DNA of 64,000 nucleotides from Rickettsia helvetica (GTDB lineage Bacteria > Pseudomonadota > Alphaproteobacteria > Rickettsiales > Rickettsiaceae). The notes under the pieces are model-generated. The model was given only the letters and a program-made list of their open reading frames with translations, had not been told where the DNA came from and made no database searches. The stretch is from positions 1,240,001 through 1,304,000 of the forward strand of contig NZ_OZ018776.1 in NCBI RefSeq assembly GCF_963970025.1, written 5' to 3'. The translations under genes and the position numbers were made by a program. Positions 47,896 to 57,363 of the stretch are shown piece by piece (positions within the stretch are counted from its first letter, which is position 1; each line of letters begins with the position of its first letter).

Positions 47896-48639
47896 TCAAG
47901 GCTTAAAATGTCCTGCTATTAAAAACTCTTTATTCCCTTTAGCCCCTAGTATTGGACTTTCTATTATACCAAATATTTTAAAATTATGTTCTCTCTCAAG
48001 CCAATCTTTGATTTTATCGCATACTTTTTGATGTAAGAGAGGATTTTTAATAATTCCTCCCTGCTCTACTTCATGCTTTTCGACCTCAAACTGCGGCTTT
48101 ATTAAAGCAATAAGCATGCAATCTTCTTTAGCTAAATTTAGTGGAGTCGGTAATATAGTAGTTAAACTAATAAAGCTGGCATCACAAACAATTAAATCAG
48201 GCTTCGTTGTTATTTGTTTATCGGTTAAATATCGTGCATTAGTCTTCTCAAACACTTTAATTTGTGGATTGCCCCGTAATTTAGGATGAAGTTCGCCATA
48301 ACCGACATCTATGGTAAAAATTAATTTTGCTTTACGCTCAAGTAATACTTCGGTAAAACCACCGGTGCTACTACCTATATCAATACAAACTAAATTTTCA
48401 GGATCAATTTTAAAATAATCCAAAGCAGCAATTAATTTTAATGCCCCTCTTGAAACATAATTATGCTTCGGTAGCTTTACCTTAATGTCGGTATCATTTA
48501 TATTAACCTGCACCCCGGGCTTAATTAACTGCTCATGTTTGTTATGTACTTTACCTTGAATAATCAAGCTTCGTGCTATGGTAATATCTGTTACAAAACC
48601 TTTTTGCAGCAAATATTCATCAAGCCTTATTTTAGTCAT
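47896..48639 (-). CDS. tlyA: TlyA-family rRNA 2'-O-methyltransferase
   Basis: 247 residues. N-terminal S4 domain (RLDEYLLQKGFVTDITIARS) and an FtsJ-like Rossmann core with CIDIGSSTGGFTEVLLERKA (SAM site), VDVGYGELHPKLR, DLIVCDASFISL and ALIKPQFEVEK carrying K-D-K-E residues. Methylates rRNA; some members are named hemolysins. Starts four bases inside the end of the upstream ATPase gene. Confidence 0.92.
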   Translation of the reverse strand: MTKIRLDEYLLQKGFVTDITIARSLIIQGKVHNKHEQLIKPGVQVNINDTDIKVKLPKHNYVSRGALKLIAALDYFKIDPENLVCIDIGSSTGGFTEVLLERKAKLIFTIDVGYGELHPKLRGNPQIKVFEKTNARYLTDKQITTKPDLIVCDASFISLTTILPTPLNLAKEDCMLIALIKPQFEVEKHEVEQGGIIKNPLLHQKVCDKIKDWLEREHNFKIFGIIESPILGAKGNKEFLIAGHFKP

Positions 48640-49781
48640 TTTAATATCTGGCTAATTCTTTCTAATGGAATTAAATTAGTATTTAAAAAACTACCGTCTT
48701 GTGTTCCATTATAAACTAAATAATTTTCAATATTAGGATCAAATTTAGAAAAATAGGTTAGATTCTTAATAAAATCTTTCTGCAAAGTGGAATTAAATTT
48801 AATCTCTATCGCTTTGATCTTACCTCCCCACTCACCAATACAATCTATTTCATGACCTGTTTTATCTCGCCAAAAATAAAAATTCGCCGGTAATCCTAAA
48901 TTTAATCTACCTTTTAAAAGCTCTAATATAACTAAATTTTCATATAATGCTCCTTTTAGGTAATGAGTTTCTAATTGTTTATCTTGTTCAAGTCCTAACA
49001 AATTACAAGCAAGACCGGTATCGTAAAAGTATAATTTCGGCATCTTTATAAGTCGCTTGTTAAAATTTTTATAAAATGGCTGAAGAAAAAAAATAATACA
49101 GCTCGCTTCAAGTATGTTAAGCCACTGCCTAGCCGTAGTATGTGAAATACCGCAATCTTGGGCCAAAGATGAAAAACTTATAATCTGCCCTATTCTACCG
49201 GCACATAACTTTAAAAAATTATGAAATTGATTTAAATCACCGATATTTTTTAGTTGCCGTACATCTCGTTCAATATAAGTCTGAATATAGCTTTGGTAAA
49301 AACGAATTGTTGGTATATTTAAACTATGTAAAGAAGGGTATCCCCCTTTAAATATAGAAGTTAAAGGATTGTCTATTTTTTGAATTTCAGCTAAGCTAAG
49401 AGGCAATAAAGTAACCATACCCACACGCCCTGCAAGAGATTGAGTTATCTTATGATTAAGGGCAAAGTTCTGAGAACCGGTAATTACATATCTTCCTTTT
49501 TGAGGTGAGTCATCTACTACCCCTTGTAAATAAGATAATAGCTCAGGTACATGCTGCACTTCATCAAAAATAGCTCCATCATAATATTTAGATAAAAATA
49601 CACGCATATCTTCTTTCGCTTGCATTCTAATATCTAAATCTTCTAACGACACATAAGGTAAATGAGGGAATAACATTTTAGCTAGAGTCGTTTTTCCTGA
49701 TTGTCTAGGACCGGTAATACCGACTACCGGAAAAAACTGAGCATATTGCTCTACTACTTCTTCTATAGAACGCTGAAACAT
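48636..49781 (-). CDS. AAA_14/DUF4143 ATPase
   Basis: 381 residues. Walker A GPRQSGKTTLA (about 24-34), Walker B GAIFDEVQ, sensor ITGSQNFAL and arginine SLAGRVGMVTLLPLSLAEI. A winged helix (ISFSSLAQDCGISHTTARQW) and a C-terminal DUF4143 nuclease-like region (DKTGHEIDCIGEW, IEIKFNSTL) follow. The family is widespread and poorly characterised, often toxin-antitoxin- or defence-associated. Overlaps tlyA by four bases. Intact. Confidence 0.88.
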   Translation of the reverse strand: MFQRSIEEVVEQYAQFFPVVGITGPRQSGKTTLAKMLFPHLPYVSLEDLDIRMQAKEDMRVFLSKYYDGAIFDEVQHVPELLSYLQGVVDDSPQKGRYVITGSQNFALNHKITQSLAGRVGMVTLLPLSLAEIQKIDNPLTSIFKGGYPSLHSLNIPTIRFYQSYIQTYIERDVRQLKNIGDLNQFHNFLKLCAGRIGQIISFSSLAQDCGISHTTARQWLNILEASCIIFFLQPFYKNFNKRLIKMPKLYFYDTGLACNLLGLEQDKQLETHYLKGALYENLVILELLKGRLNLGLPANFYFWRDKTGHEIDCIGEWGGKIKAIEIKFNSTLQKDFIKNLTYFSKFDPNIENYLVYNGTQDGSFLNTNLIPLERISQILK

Positions 49782-49853
49782 ACCTATACCTATCTAATTG
49801 AATTTTATAGTTTCAATTTAGCATATAATGATTTAATTTTCAAGAATTACCGC

Positions 49854-51089
49854 TTAAACCCTAACTAATATATGTCTTTTTTTACCGGCAGAGAGCTTTA
49901 TAACATTTTTATCGAGTAAAAAAGTAGTATTAATTATCATATTCTCATCTGCAACTAACTCATCATTTATCTTAGCTCCCTTTCCTCTTATAAGTTTGCG
50001 TGCTTCTGACTTAGAGCTAGCAAGCCCTGCTTCGTGAAATAACTCATATGCACTAATTCCTGATTGTAATATTTCCGGTTCTAAAACGACTGTATGCAGA
50101 TTTTCATCGATTTCTCCTTGTTCAAATATCTTTACTGCAGTTTCTAGAGCTGATTTTGCTGCTTGCTCTGAATGACAAAGCTTGGTTAACTCATAAGCTA
50201 GTTGCTTTTTAGCTGCATTAATATCTTCAGCCGCTAAGCTCTCAAATTTATTAAGCTCTTCAGAAGTTAGCTCACTATATAATTTAGCAAATCTAATTAC
50301 GTCAGCATCCTCGCAGTTACGCCAATATTGGTAATAATCATACGGGCTTAGTAGATCTTCATTAAGCCATACTGCTCCCGCAGCAGTTTTACCCATTTTA
50401 GCACCTGAGCTAGTCATAAGTAGCGGCGTCGTCATACCGAATACTTCTTTACCGCTTATTTTACGGATTAAATCCGCTCCCATTACGATATTGCCCCATT
50501 GATCGCTACCGCCAAGTTGCAAGCTGCAATTATAATGCTTGCTTAAATAGTAAAAATCATAGGCTTGCAGCAACATATAGTTAAATTCTAAGAAGCTTAA
50601 ATGCTGCTCACGCTCAAGCCTTAGCCTTACTGAATCCATAGTCAGCATGCGGTTTACCGAGAAATAGCTGCCGAAATCCCGTAGGAAATCTAGATAATTA
50701 AGGGAATCTAACCACTCTGCATTATCCAGCATAATAGCATCACTTTTACCGTCACCGAACTTGATAAACTTTGACAATGACTTTTTTATACCTTCAGCAT
50801 TTTTAGCTATATCTTCTTTGCTTAAAATTTTACGTGCTTCGTCTTTCCAAGTAGGATCACCGATTTTACTCGTACCGCCGCCGATAATTACAATAGGCTT
50901 ATGTCCGTGCTGCTGAAGCAATCGCAGGATCATTATCTGCATTAAACTACCGATGTGAAGCGATGTAGCAGTACAATCAAAACCTATATAAGCAGCTATT
51001 TTTGTTTCTTTCGTTATACTTGTTAACCGATCCAAATCGGTACATTGATGAAAATATCCTTTGTTTATAAATTCTTCTATAAAGGTCAT
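49854..51089 (-). CDS. tyrS: Tyrosyl-tRNA synthetase
   Basis: 411 residues. Class I synthetase: HIGS at 45-48, a KMSKS-equivalent KMGKT (about 230-234), tyrosine pocket AYDFYYLSKHYNCSLQLGGS and QWGNI, and a C-terminal S4 tRNA-binding domain (SKSEARKLIRGKGAKINDEL). Attaches Tyr to its tRNA. It lies three bases downstream of a toxin gene. Confidence 0.96.
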   Translation of the reverse strand: MTFIEEFINKGYFHQCTDLDRLTSITKETKIAAYIGFDCTATSLHIGSLMQIMILRLLQQHGHKPIVIIGGGTSKIGDPTWKDEARKILSKEDIAKNAEGIKKSLSKFIKFGDGKSDAIMLDNAEWLDSLNYLDFLRDFGSYFSVNRMLTMDSVRLRLEREQHLSFLEFNYMLLQAYDFYYLSKHYNCSLQLGGSDQWGNIVMGADLIRKISGKEVFGMTTPLLMTSSGAKMGKTAAGAVWLNEDLLSPYDYYQYWRNCEDADVIRFAKLYSELTSEELNKFESLAAEDINAAKKQLAYELTKLCHSEQAAKSALETAVKIFEQGEIDENLHTVVLEPEILQSGISAYELFHEAGLASSKSEARKLIRGKGAKINDELVADENMIINTTFLLDKNVIKLSAGKKRHILVRV

Positions 51090-51092
51090 ATA

Positions 51093-51374
51093 TTATTTCT
51101 TATTTTTTAAAAATTCTTTTTTTGCTTTTCTACTAAGAAACAAAGTCTTAAGGAAAACAGTATTTTCGTCTTCTTCTACACATGGCACAGCATATACTTG
51201 ATCAATCATTCTAACGTATAAAATTTTCTGACCTTTATATTTCTCTTGATTATGATGTAATTTAATAGCTAATAAATTACCATCAGCAATCGACTGTATT
51301 ATTTCTTCAAAGCCTATATTTCGTTCAAATAATAATTTAGCGTTCTTTTCATGATTATATCTAAATTTGATCAT
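51093..51374 (-). CDS. BrnT-like toxin
   Basis: 93 residues: FRYNHEKNAKLLFERNIGFE then EII and a basic end RKAKKEFLKNKK. It resembles BrnT/RelE-fold ribonuclease toxins of Rickettsia (WDxxKxxxxxxKHGxxF-like opening). The antitoxin gene lies five bases upstream. tyrS begins three bases after its stop, so read-through into tyrS is likely. Confidence 0.7.
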   Translation of the reverse strand: MIKFRYNHEKNAKLLFERNIGFEEIIQSIADGNLLAIKLHHNQEKYKGQKILYVRMIDQVYAVPCVEEDENTVFLKTLFLSRKAKKEFLKNKK

Positions 51375-51379
51375 GGTAT

Positions 51380-51631
51380 TTAGAGTTTAGTAGCGTCTGA
51401 ATGAATTAGCATATTAAGATAGGTTTGATAAGGCAAACCATGCTTAGAAGCTTTAATTTTTATTGCTTCTATGTCATGTTCTGCAATTCTAATAGTAATA
51501 GACCGCTTTTTATTAAGATGTGCTTTTGCAGACTTTTGAAATAATGCAATGAGAGCCGGATCATCAATTTTTTGCTGCTTTTCAAAATTATTTTCAATAT
51601 CTTGTTCATAAGAATCTAGTTTAATACTCAT
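51380..51631 (-). CDS. BrnA/CopG-like antitoxin
   Basis: 83 residues from the ATG at 51631; an in-frame GTG sits one codon upstream. The C-terminal half RSITIRIAEHDIEAIKIKAS then KHGLPYQTYLNMLIH is a ribbon-helix-helix DNA-binding domain; the N-terminal half would bind the toxin. Its promoter is perfect consensus in both hexamers. Confidence 0.75.
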   Translation of the reverse strand: MSIKLDSYEQDIENNFEKQQKIDDPALIALFQKSAKAHLNKKRSITIRIAEHDIEAIKIKASKHGLPYQTYLNMLIHSDATKL

Positions 51632-51658
51632 CACACAACCATTTTCAATGTTTAATTT

Positions 51659-51686
51659 ATTATAAATAATGTAAGTACTTTGTCAA
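51659..51686 (-). promoter_or_regulatory. Consensus promoter of the BrnA/BrnT-like operon
   Basis: Minus strand TTGACA (51686-51681) and TATAAT (51664-51659), both exact, separated by 16 bases. An AAGTA...TACTT inverted pair overlaps the -35 and spacer and may be the antitoxin operator. Confidence 0.75.
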
Positions 51687-51752
51687 TACTTGATATATTA
51701 GACTACCCTGCGGATGGTTCTAAATCAGTACATTGGATTTTGTGAAGGAAAT

Positions 51753-52625
51753 TTAATTTAATCTATTTTTTAGTTCTCTTTGTATCATAGGAAGTAAAAT
51801 ATAAATTAAAACAGGTAATAAAGCAAATTTAAGCAAAAGTGTAAAATTCAATAATATTATTGAATTTTTTATTATAGGAAAAGTTTTATAAAAAAAGAAT
51901 AACATAGTAAAACTAATAATTATACCTATAGTTTTTTGAGCATTATTTAAGATCAAATCAGAATTATATTTAAAGCAAATATATACGATACCATAACCCA
52001 CTAAAGTTCCTATTGGTAATAAAAGCAGTAAGGGAAAAGGATTGTCTTTCCATAAAAAGAAACATATACCTATCACAAAGCCAATGTACAATAATAAGAT
52101 TTAGCACTATTTTCCCATCTACTTATTTGTGCTGGCATAAAATTACTTCTATAAACTAAAATAATTAACACTCCAAAAATCATACCGCCTATAACATCAT
52201 ATATACTATGTACTCCAAGATATAGGCGTGAAAGCATAATATTAATAATCATTGCGATAGATATTATTTTTAACGTTTTTGAATTAAATGATAAAAATAT
52301 TATCATAAAGAAAACAGTAGCCACCTGTACATTTCCACTAGGGAAACCAAATGATCCATCATTAATAGGTAACATATGTAATGTACTAAGCGGGCGAGGA
52401 ATAGAAAAAGCCTTTTTAATAATAACATTCAATAATGTTGCAAATGATATAAGCCAGCCTAAATCCAAAAATAATCTATCTTCTTGGATTTAACCAGTAG
52501 GCAATCGCAATAATTGTAATGTAAAAATAATCACTAGCGAAAAAAGGAAATATTTTAAACCAGCTAGTTAACATTTCACTTCTAAAATTCAATATCCATT
52601 CAGGATTTATTTTAAATAACATCAT
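51753..52625 (-). pseudogene. PAP2-family phosphatase, three pieces
   Basis: ATG at 52625 (MMLFKINPEWILNFRSEMLT) with a frameshift near 52485. The middle piece 52468-52073 has KKAFSIPRP, FPSGNVQV and SRLYLGVHSIYDVIGG. A second shift near 52080 leads to the hydrophobic tail 52091-51753. PAP2 enzymes dephosphorylate lipid phosphates. Besides the two frameshifts, the usual His of the PSGH motif is Asn here, so activity would be doubtful even if repaired. Confidence 0.75.
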
Positions 52626-52754
52626 TACATATAATATTTTTTAGAATAGTATAGACATAATCACATATAAGATAGACGGTCAATGATAGAATATGTTTGT
52701 TAGGTACTACAGTAAAAATTTATTAATTTTTTAAGAATTATTTAATATTTTCCC

Positions 52755-52784
52755 TTGACATGTGACAGTCTATTAGTGTATAAT
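52755..52784 (+). promoter_or_regulatory. Perfect consensus sigma-70 promoter
   Basis: TTGACA (52755-52760) and TATAAT (52779-52784), both exact, 18 bases apart. The predicted leader to the ATG at 52910 is about 120 bases, ending in AAAGGGGA six bases before the ATG. The rest of the 52626-52909 gap has no gene that I can see. Confidence 0.8.
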
Positions 52785-52909
52785 GCACTTAAGATAAACA
52801 AGAAACTATCAATAACGCATTATAATATTCAGTTAGGAGTATATTAATTGATTATTTACTTTTTTAAGTAAAAATTAAATTTAATCAAAATTTTTAAAGG
52901 GGAAAAATT

Positions 52910-53468
52910 ATGTTTAGCTATCTATTTTCAAAAAATACAGTTTCTAATAACATATCACCTGAAAAAGTAGTAAATAATTCGACTACATATGCAGGAGTAA
53001 AAGTTTCTGAAGCAACATATAACTACTTTGCAAGTGCTACAAAACATTTTGCAGACGCCCCACAACAGTTGCTGCAAGCTGCGGAAGCTTATGCTACTTA
53101 TGCTGCTAAAACAGCTGTTCAAGGTATTCTTGGACTCTGTGCTTACAAAGAATTTGCCGCTGAAGTTAATGACCGGACATGCATTTGGTCTCGTTATGCC
53201 TGAAGTTGTAAAAACTGTAGTAGGTACAGCTGTGAGTGCTATTTATCACTATCCTATAGCTGTTATGGCAACCTTTGTCACAGCAGCAGTTGTAGCTTCA
53301 CCGGAAAATGCAGCAGAGTTCGCATATCACGATGCAGCTGGTATATTCAATGCAGCCGCAGGTGTTGTGGAAATCTTATTTATGATAACTTACCCAAGCT
53401 ACAGCGAAGTAACTCCAGTAGATCTAACCGGTAGCATGGAAATTGCATGGGTAGATGCTGTTGCATAA
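52910..53468 (+). pseudogene. Alanine-rich hypothetical protein with one frameshift
   Basis: The first frame (52910-53203) reads MFSYLFSKNTVSNNISPEKV...LQAAEAYATYAAKTAVQGIL. The second frame continues from about 53170: GHAFGLVMPEVVKTVVGTAV, AVMATFVTAAVVASPENAAE, ending EIAWVDAVA. Together about 186 residues with hydrophobic alanine-rich stretches. One net base change near EVNDR/TGHAF breaks it. No family recognised. It has the best promoter and ribosome site in the window, so the message is probably abundant even though the protein is split. Confidence 0.6.
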
Positions 53469-53525
53469 ATCTCTAAAATAGCTAATAACTAAAAAAGCTG
53501 ATTATGCCATTCCTGCAAAACAGGG

Positions 53526-53857
53526 GCGTTGTTGCATGAATCGGTGTCATTCCCGTGAAAGCGGGAATCCAGTAACTAAAAGATACAAATATATTTAATT
53601 TTTCATATTAAAAGCTCAAATAATTTCGCTTTTTTCTGGATTCCCGCTTCCGCAGGAAAGTATTGTTGCGTGGACCAGTAAAATCCACTGTGTCACCCCA
53701 TGGCTTGACCATGGGGTTCATAAAAACAATTTAAAATACTAATATTATTAGTATTTTAAGCTGGATCCCGCGATCAAATCGCGAAGATGACAACGGAAAA
53801 TCGATCCACGCAATAATGCCACGTGGGAATGACATAAAACGATCCACACAATAATAC
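53526..53857. repeat. Five-level nested palindromic repeat
   Basis: Level 1 arms GTTGTTGCATGAATCG (53526) and CGATCCACACAATAAT (to 53857). Level 2 TGTCATTCCCGTG (53545) and TGGGAATGACA (to 53834). Level 3 TATTGTTGCGTGGA (53661) and TCCACGCAATAATG (to 53818), inserted within the right arm of level 2. Level 4 TGTCACCCCATGG (53691) and GAAGATGACA (to 53792). Level 5 the AT palindrome 53731-53759. The remainder of the 53469-53980 gap is arm fragments and the leader of the next gene (SD TAGGGG). Confidence 0.85.
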
Positions 53858-53980
53858 CTCTTCCCTCCCAAAAATCTCTCTAAAATATTCTTCCGTGCTT
53901 TTTAAGTAAAAATTTAATGATTTGTTAACAGCATTAAATAATAGTTTAATAGAATTAATAAATAAGTTAGGGGCGTTATT

Positions 53981-55304
53981 ATGTCGAAAGACAACCAACC
54001 AGCTAAATCACCTATTACTGAGAAGCAGATTAAAGAAATTATTAATGGTGCAAGAAACGATATACGTGATATAGAAGGTTATGTTCTAGGACAGTTAAAA
54101 AATCAAATAATAGCAGATAAAAAACCTATAGATATCAATAGCGAAGGTTTTAAAAAAACTTTTAAAGGAACATTTGAAGCTGATCCTAATGAAACTTCTA
54201 CCGTAGAAATAGACGGGAAAAAAGAAGTGGTAAAAAATAACGTTATAAATGTTCCGGCAATAATACTTGCAATAACCGAAAAAATAAATGATGCCCAAGG
54301 TAGAGGAGCTTCATCTGATAATTTTGTAGAACTTAAACAAGAAATGGAAAAGTTTTCCACTGAATTTCGAGAAGCTTTTACTTCTAATGAAAAAATAAAT
54401 AATTTAATAAAAAATCGTTTTAAACAAGAGGTTATAAATGAAGCTGTACCTTTTAGTGAATTAATAAACGGTCAAGTCGCTCAAATGAATATGGGCAAGA
54501 AAAAAAAATTTGGTTAACAATATTATATATTATAGATATCCGACAAATTATATGAAGATATAGTTATAAACGGAAATAATGGGCTTAAAGATCAGCTAGT
54601 AGTAAATATAATTAGACCTGAAATAGCAAAAGCTTTTGGTGATCTTAAATTTAATTTTAAAGCTGAAGATGGTTATAATTATGAAATAACAACTTTAGAT
54701 AAAAATAAACTAACACCGGAAAATATAGAGAATTTTACTAAAGCAGTAGATAATAAACTTAAAGAGGTGAATGATAGATTAATACTCAATGAGAAAATAT
54801 TTAAGGGTTTAAAACAAACCAATCCTTCCATTACCGATACTCAAACTAAGCAATATCAAAATGCTTTATCTAAATTAGATATAAAATATTTGGAGGAACA
54901 TAAAGAATAAAGTGGTTGATTCATTAAAACATCTTCATAAAACAACAAAACTTTCAATTCTTGATCGAATTATTACAACAACTAAAGGACAAGATAAAGA
55001 AGAATATTTAGCTGAAAAAGTAGAAAAACTGGCAGTTAAAGCGTTTATTAATACTAAGCCTAATCAAGATATTAATAATAAGTCTATAATTAATAAAGCT
55101 GAAAAAACTAACATTAAAGAAGTTTTAAGTCAACCGTCTCGAAATTTACCTAAAACTATAGAACAAATCAAAAAAATGCAACAAACTTTTAAAAATTATC
55201 CAATCACTCAAAGCTCTATACAATCTCTAAAATCTACTCCTTTTTTAAAAAAAATAGTTCAAAACAACATGAAAGATAATTTTCTTCAACCGATAAGATA
55301 TTGA
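53981..55304 (+). pseudogene. Decayed rickettsial hypothetical protein
   Basis: Piece 1 (53981-54517, 178 aa: MSKDNQPAKSPITEKQIKEI...) ends in TAA. The same frame, after a second stop (TAG 54533), continues SDKLYEDIVINGNNGLKDQL to a TAA at 54908. A one-base shift gives piece 3 (54912-55304, SLKHLHKTTKLSILDRIITT...). About 440 residues originally, charged and helical, no signal peptide or known domain. Piece 1 has a good ribosome site and could still be expressed alone. Confidence 0.6.
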
Positions 55305-55337
55305 CTCAAATTTTGTAAGGTTCACCTATGCTGTCAT

Positions 55338-55697
55338 AGTACCGGACAGTTTTTGAAAAGCCCTCGATGTCATCCTTGCGAAGGCACATGAATGTCAACT
55401 TAAGAGAGGTGTCATACCGTGGCTTGACCACGGTATCCAGAAAAATAACTTAAAGCACAAGTTATTTCTACATTTTCTTGGATCCCGTGAATAAATCACG
55501 GGATGACATTGAGTAATATTTCGCTTAAGTTGACACCCATGTGCGAAAGCAGGGATCCAGGCTAAAAAATCTTGATTTTAAAGATTTTCTTATTATATCG
55601 TTTTTTTAAAGGTAAAACTTTTAAAAAAGCTTTAAGCACTGGATTCCTGCTTCTAGCTAGGAATGACATAGAATAAAAATTGTCCGGTTACCTTACT
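55338..55697. repeat. Four-level nested palindromic repeat
   Basis: Level 1 GTACCGGACAGTTTTT (from about 55339) and AAAAATTGTCCGGTTAC (to about 55693). Level 2 TGTCATCCTTGCG (55368) and CTAGGAATGACA (to 55668). Level 3 TGTCAACTTAAG (55393) and CTTAAGTTGACA (55524-55535). Level 4 GTGTCATACCGTGG (55409) and CACGGGATGACA (to 55508), with a small AATAACTT/AAGTTATT hairpin at its centre. It fills the gap 55305-55835 and no gene is present. Confidence 0.85.
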
Positions 55698-55835
55698 GAT
55701 CTCTGTTATATTTTATAATAATAAAATTTTATTTCGTTGTTTTTAAATGCATCTTTTTTATTCCTAAAACCCTTTTTCAAAGAGCTACAGGAAAAATTAA
55801 TATTACCGGCTTGAGCCGTGTCCGATCCTTCATTT

Positions 55836-56361
55836 TTTATTTTCTCATATCCTTACTACTTGGTACTACAACGGCAATATGCCCTGCTCTTTTTGGATTA
55901 GCATTTGTATATACGGATACAACAAAATATCCTTGATTAGCAAACTTTTGTGCTTGAATAAAACTATCATCACGATTTCCTGCTTTAACAAAATTCCATC
56001 CGTTCTTTATTCCGTCTGTTTCAAGCCACTCAGCTTGCTTATTTGATAAAGTAGGTATAAATTTCTTTATCGCTTTCAGGATGAGGAAGTAGAGACTTAT
56101 TTGGAAGACCTAAGGCTACACTAGCAGCATACGCAAAACAACTGTAATGATTCAAACGCTTTAACTTAGGAGAGTTATATTTTTCCGTTTCTTCTAATAA
56201 AGTTTCTCCTGACTTACAATTTATTACATTACCTTTCTACCACTTTTCCTTAACATTTAAAGAGTTAATTACCTCTAAATTTTTTTAGCACTTTCCGATA
56301 TGATTGTCTGCTTGTGCAGTCATATTAATACAAAGTAAGTAAATTATAATTAATTTTATTC
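55836..56361 (-). pseudogene. CHAP/NlpC-like cysteine peptidase, decayed
   Basis: A remnant signal peptide (56361 region, IIIYLLCINMTAQADN) then SGETLLEETEKYNSPKLKRL, NHYSCFAYAASVALGLPNKS with the likely active Cys, a frameshift near 56070, then TLSNKQAEWLETDGIKNGWN, AQKFANQGYFVVSVYTNANP and RAGHIAVVVPSS with the likely His. It has the layout of a secreted peptidoglycan-amidase-type domain. At least three lesions including a stop near 56285. Confidence 0.55.
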
Positions 56362-56482
56362 ATTTTTTTCTCATGTTAATTTATGAACTTCTATATACAA
56401 TATATAATATGATAATTCAAACTATTAATTGTAAGTTCTTATATTTTATTATTTAGAAAAATATAAGAACACTCTATGTTTC

Positions 56483-56511
56483 TTGACAAATGCTATGCTT
56501 TTATATATGCT
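56483..56511 (+). promoter_or_regulatory. Promoter of tRNA-Arg
   Basis: TTGACA (56483-56488) and TATGCT (56506-56511) with a 17-base spacer, about 65 bases upstream of the tRNA. Confidence 0.65.
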
Positions 56512-56575
56512 TCTTCGTATGTTAGCAACAAGAAATAAGACTTAGAAATTAAGCACTAAATTTACTTGAAGCTTA

Positions 56576-56652
56576 GCACCCGTAGCTCAATTGGATAGAG
56601 TATATGACTACGGATCATAAGGTTAGGGGTTCGACTCCTCTCGGGTGCGCCA
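56576..56652 (+). tRNA. tRNA-Arg (ACG)
   Basis: 77 bases with encoded CCA. Acceptor GCACCCG/CGGGTGC, anticodon stem TATGA/TCATA around CTACGGA (anticodon ACG), T-arm GGGGTTCGACTCCTC. The D-loop GCTCAATTGGATAGAGT is canonical. The 3' end overlaps a recombinase gene remnant on the other strand. Confidence 0.96.
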
Positions 56653-56871
56653 TTCTTCATTTTTTGGTATTTCTACAAACGTATCAAACGGCGGACGCAA
56701 CATAAAGTCAAGCTTTTCAGGTTTTAATGTTTGGTTAGCAAATACTAAATTTACTAAATTGCGTTTTTCTATAATTGTCGAACTTTTGAAAGTTTGGTAT
56801 GCATTTGCAGCTATTTGTATTACGTCTATCACTCTTAAACTATTTTCTGCCACCAAGTCTCTAAACTAAGC
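56623..56871 (-). pseudogene. Site-specific serine-recombinase C-terminal remnant
   Basis: FRDLVAENSLRVIDVIQIAA then NAYQTFKSSTIIEKRNLVNL and VFANQTLKPEKLDFMLRPPF, ending EIPKNEEWRTREESNP. This is the C-terminal zinc-ribbon-less tail typical of large resolvase-type recombinases. The last codons run into the 3' half of tRNA-Arg, a familiar sign of integration at a tRNA gene. The catalytic domain is gone (stop near 56872). Confidence 0.6.
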
Positions 56872-56968
56872 AGCTTCTCTCTTTCTGCTAAATAGTAAAT
56901 TTATCACCTTATAAAAAAGAAATATTGATAATTTAATTAAGCAATAAGCTACCTTAATTTCGTTCATC

Positions 56969-57202
56969 TTTAATTGTGGCAGTGGGAAGTTTCAAGCATC
57001 AATATTGCGGCAAAAGTTAAACCGAGGCGAATACGCAAACGCCGCCAACGCGTTACTGCGATGGGTGCATGTTAAAGGCGGTATTAAACTGCAAGGCTTG
57101 GTTAAACGTCGGCAACTAGAGCGGTCATTGTTTTTAAATGAAGCAGGCACAGCCTCAATTGCTAATGAGATTCCCATTACTTCAAATTATTATTTCCTTT
57201 AA
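56969..57202 (+). pseudogene. Phage-type lysozyme (GH24) C-terminal remnant
   Basis: FNCGSGKFQASILRQKLNRG then EYANAANALLRWVHVKGGIK and LQGLVKRRQLERSLFL match the C-terminal half of phage endolysins. The catalytic Glu region is missing. A relic of a phage or phage-derived cassette beside tRNA-Arg. The 160 bases after it hold nothing I can identify. Confidence 0.7.
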
Positions 57203-57363
57203 TTCTTTATATACTTATAAATTCTTTAAATCAACTTCTACTCATTTATTCATACGTCTAGTTAAATTTCTATTGCATTCTTAAAACTCCTTATTATGAT
57301 TCTGTCTATAAGCTCATTTTTAACAAAATATTAAAATTTATAGAATTTAATAAGGATAAAGAT

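Noticed and set aside
55806..55822. GGCTTGAGCCGTGT match to the group II intron domain V region at 16199
   Set aside because: Only about 14 bases agree and the rest of the hairpin is missing; too short to call a second intron remnant.
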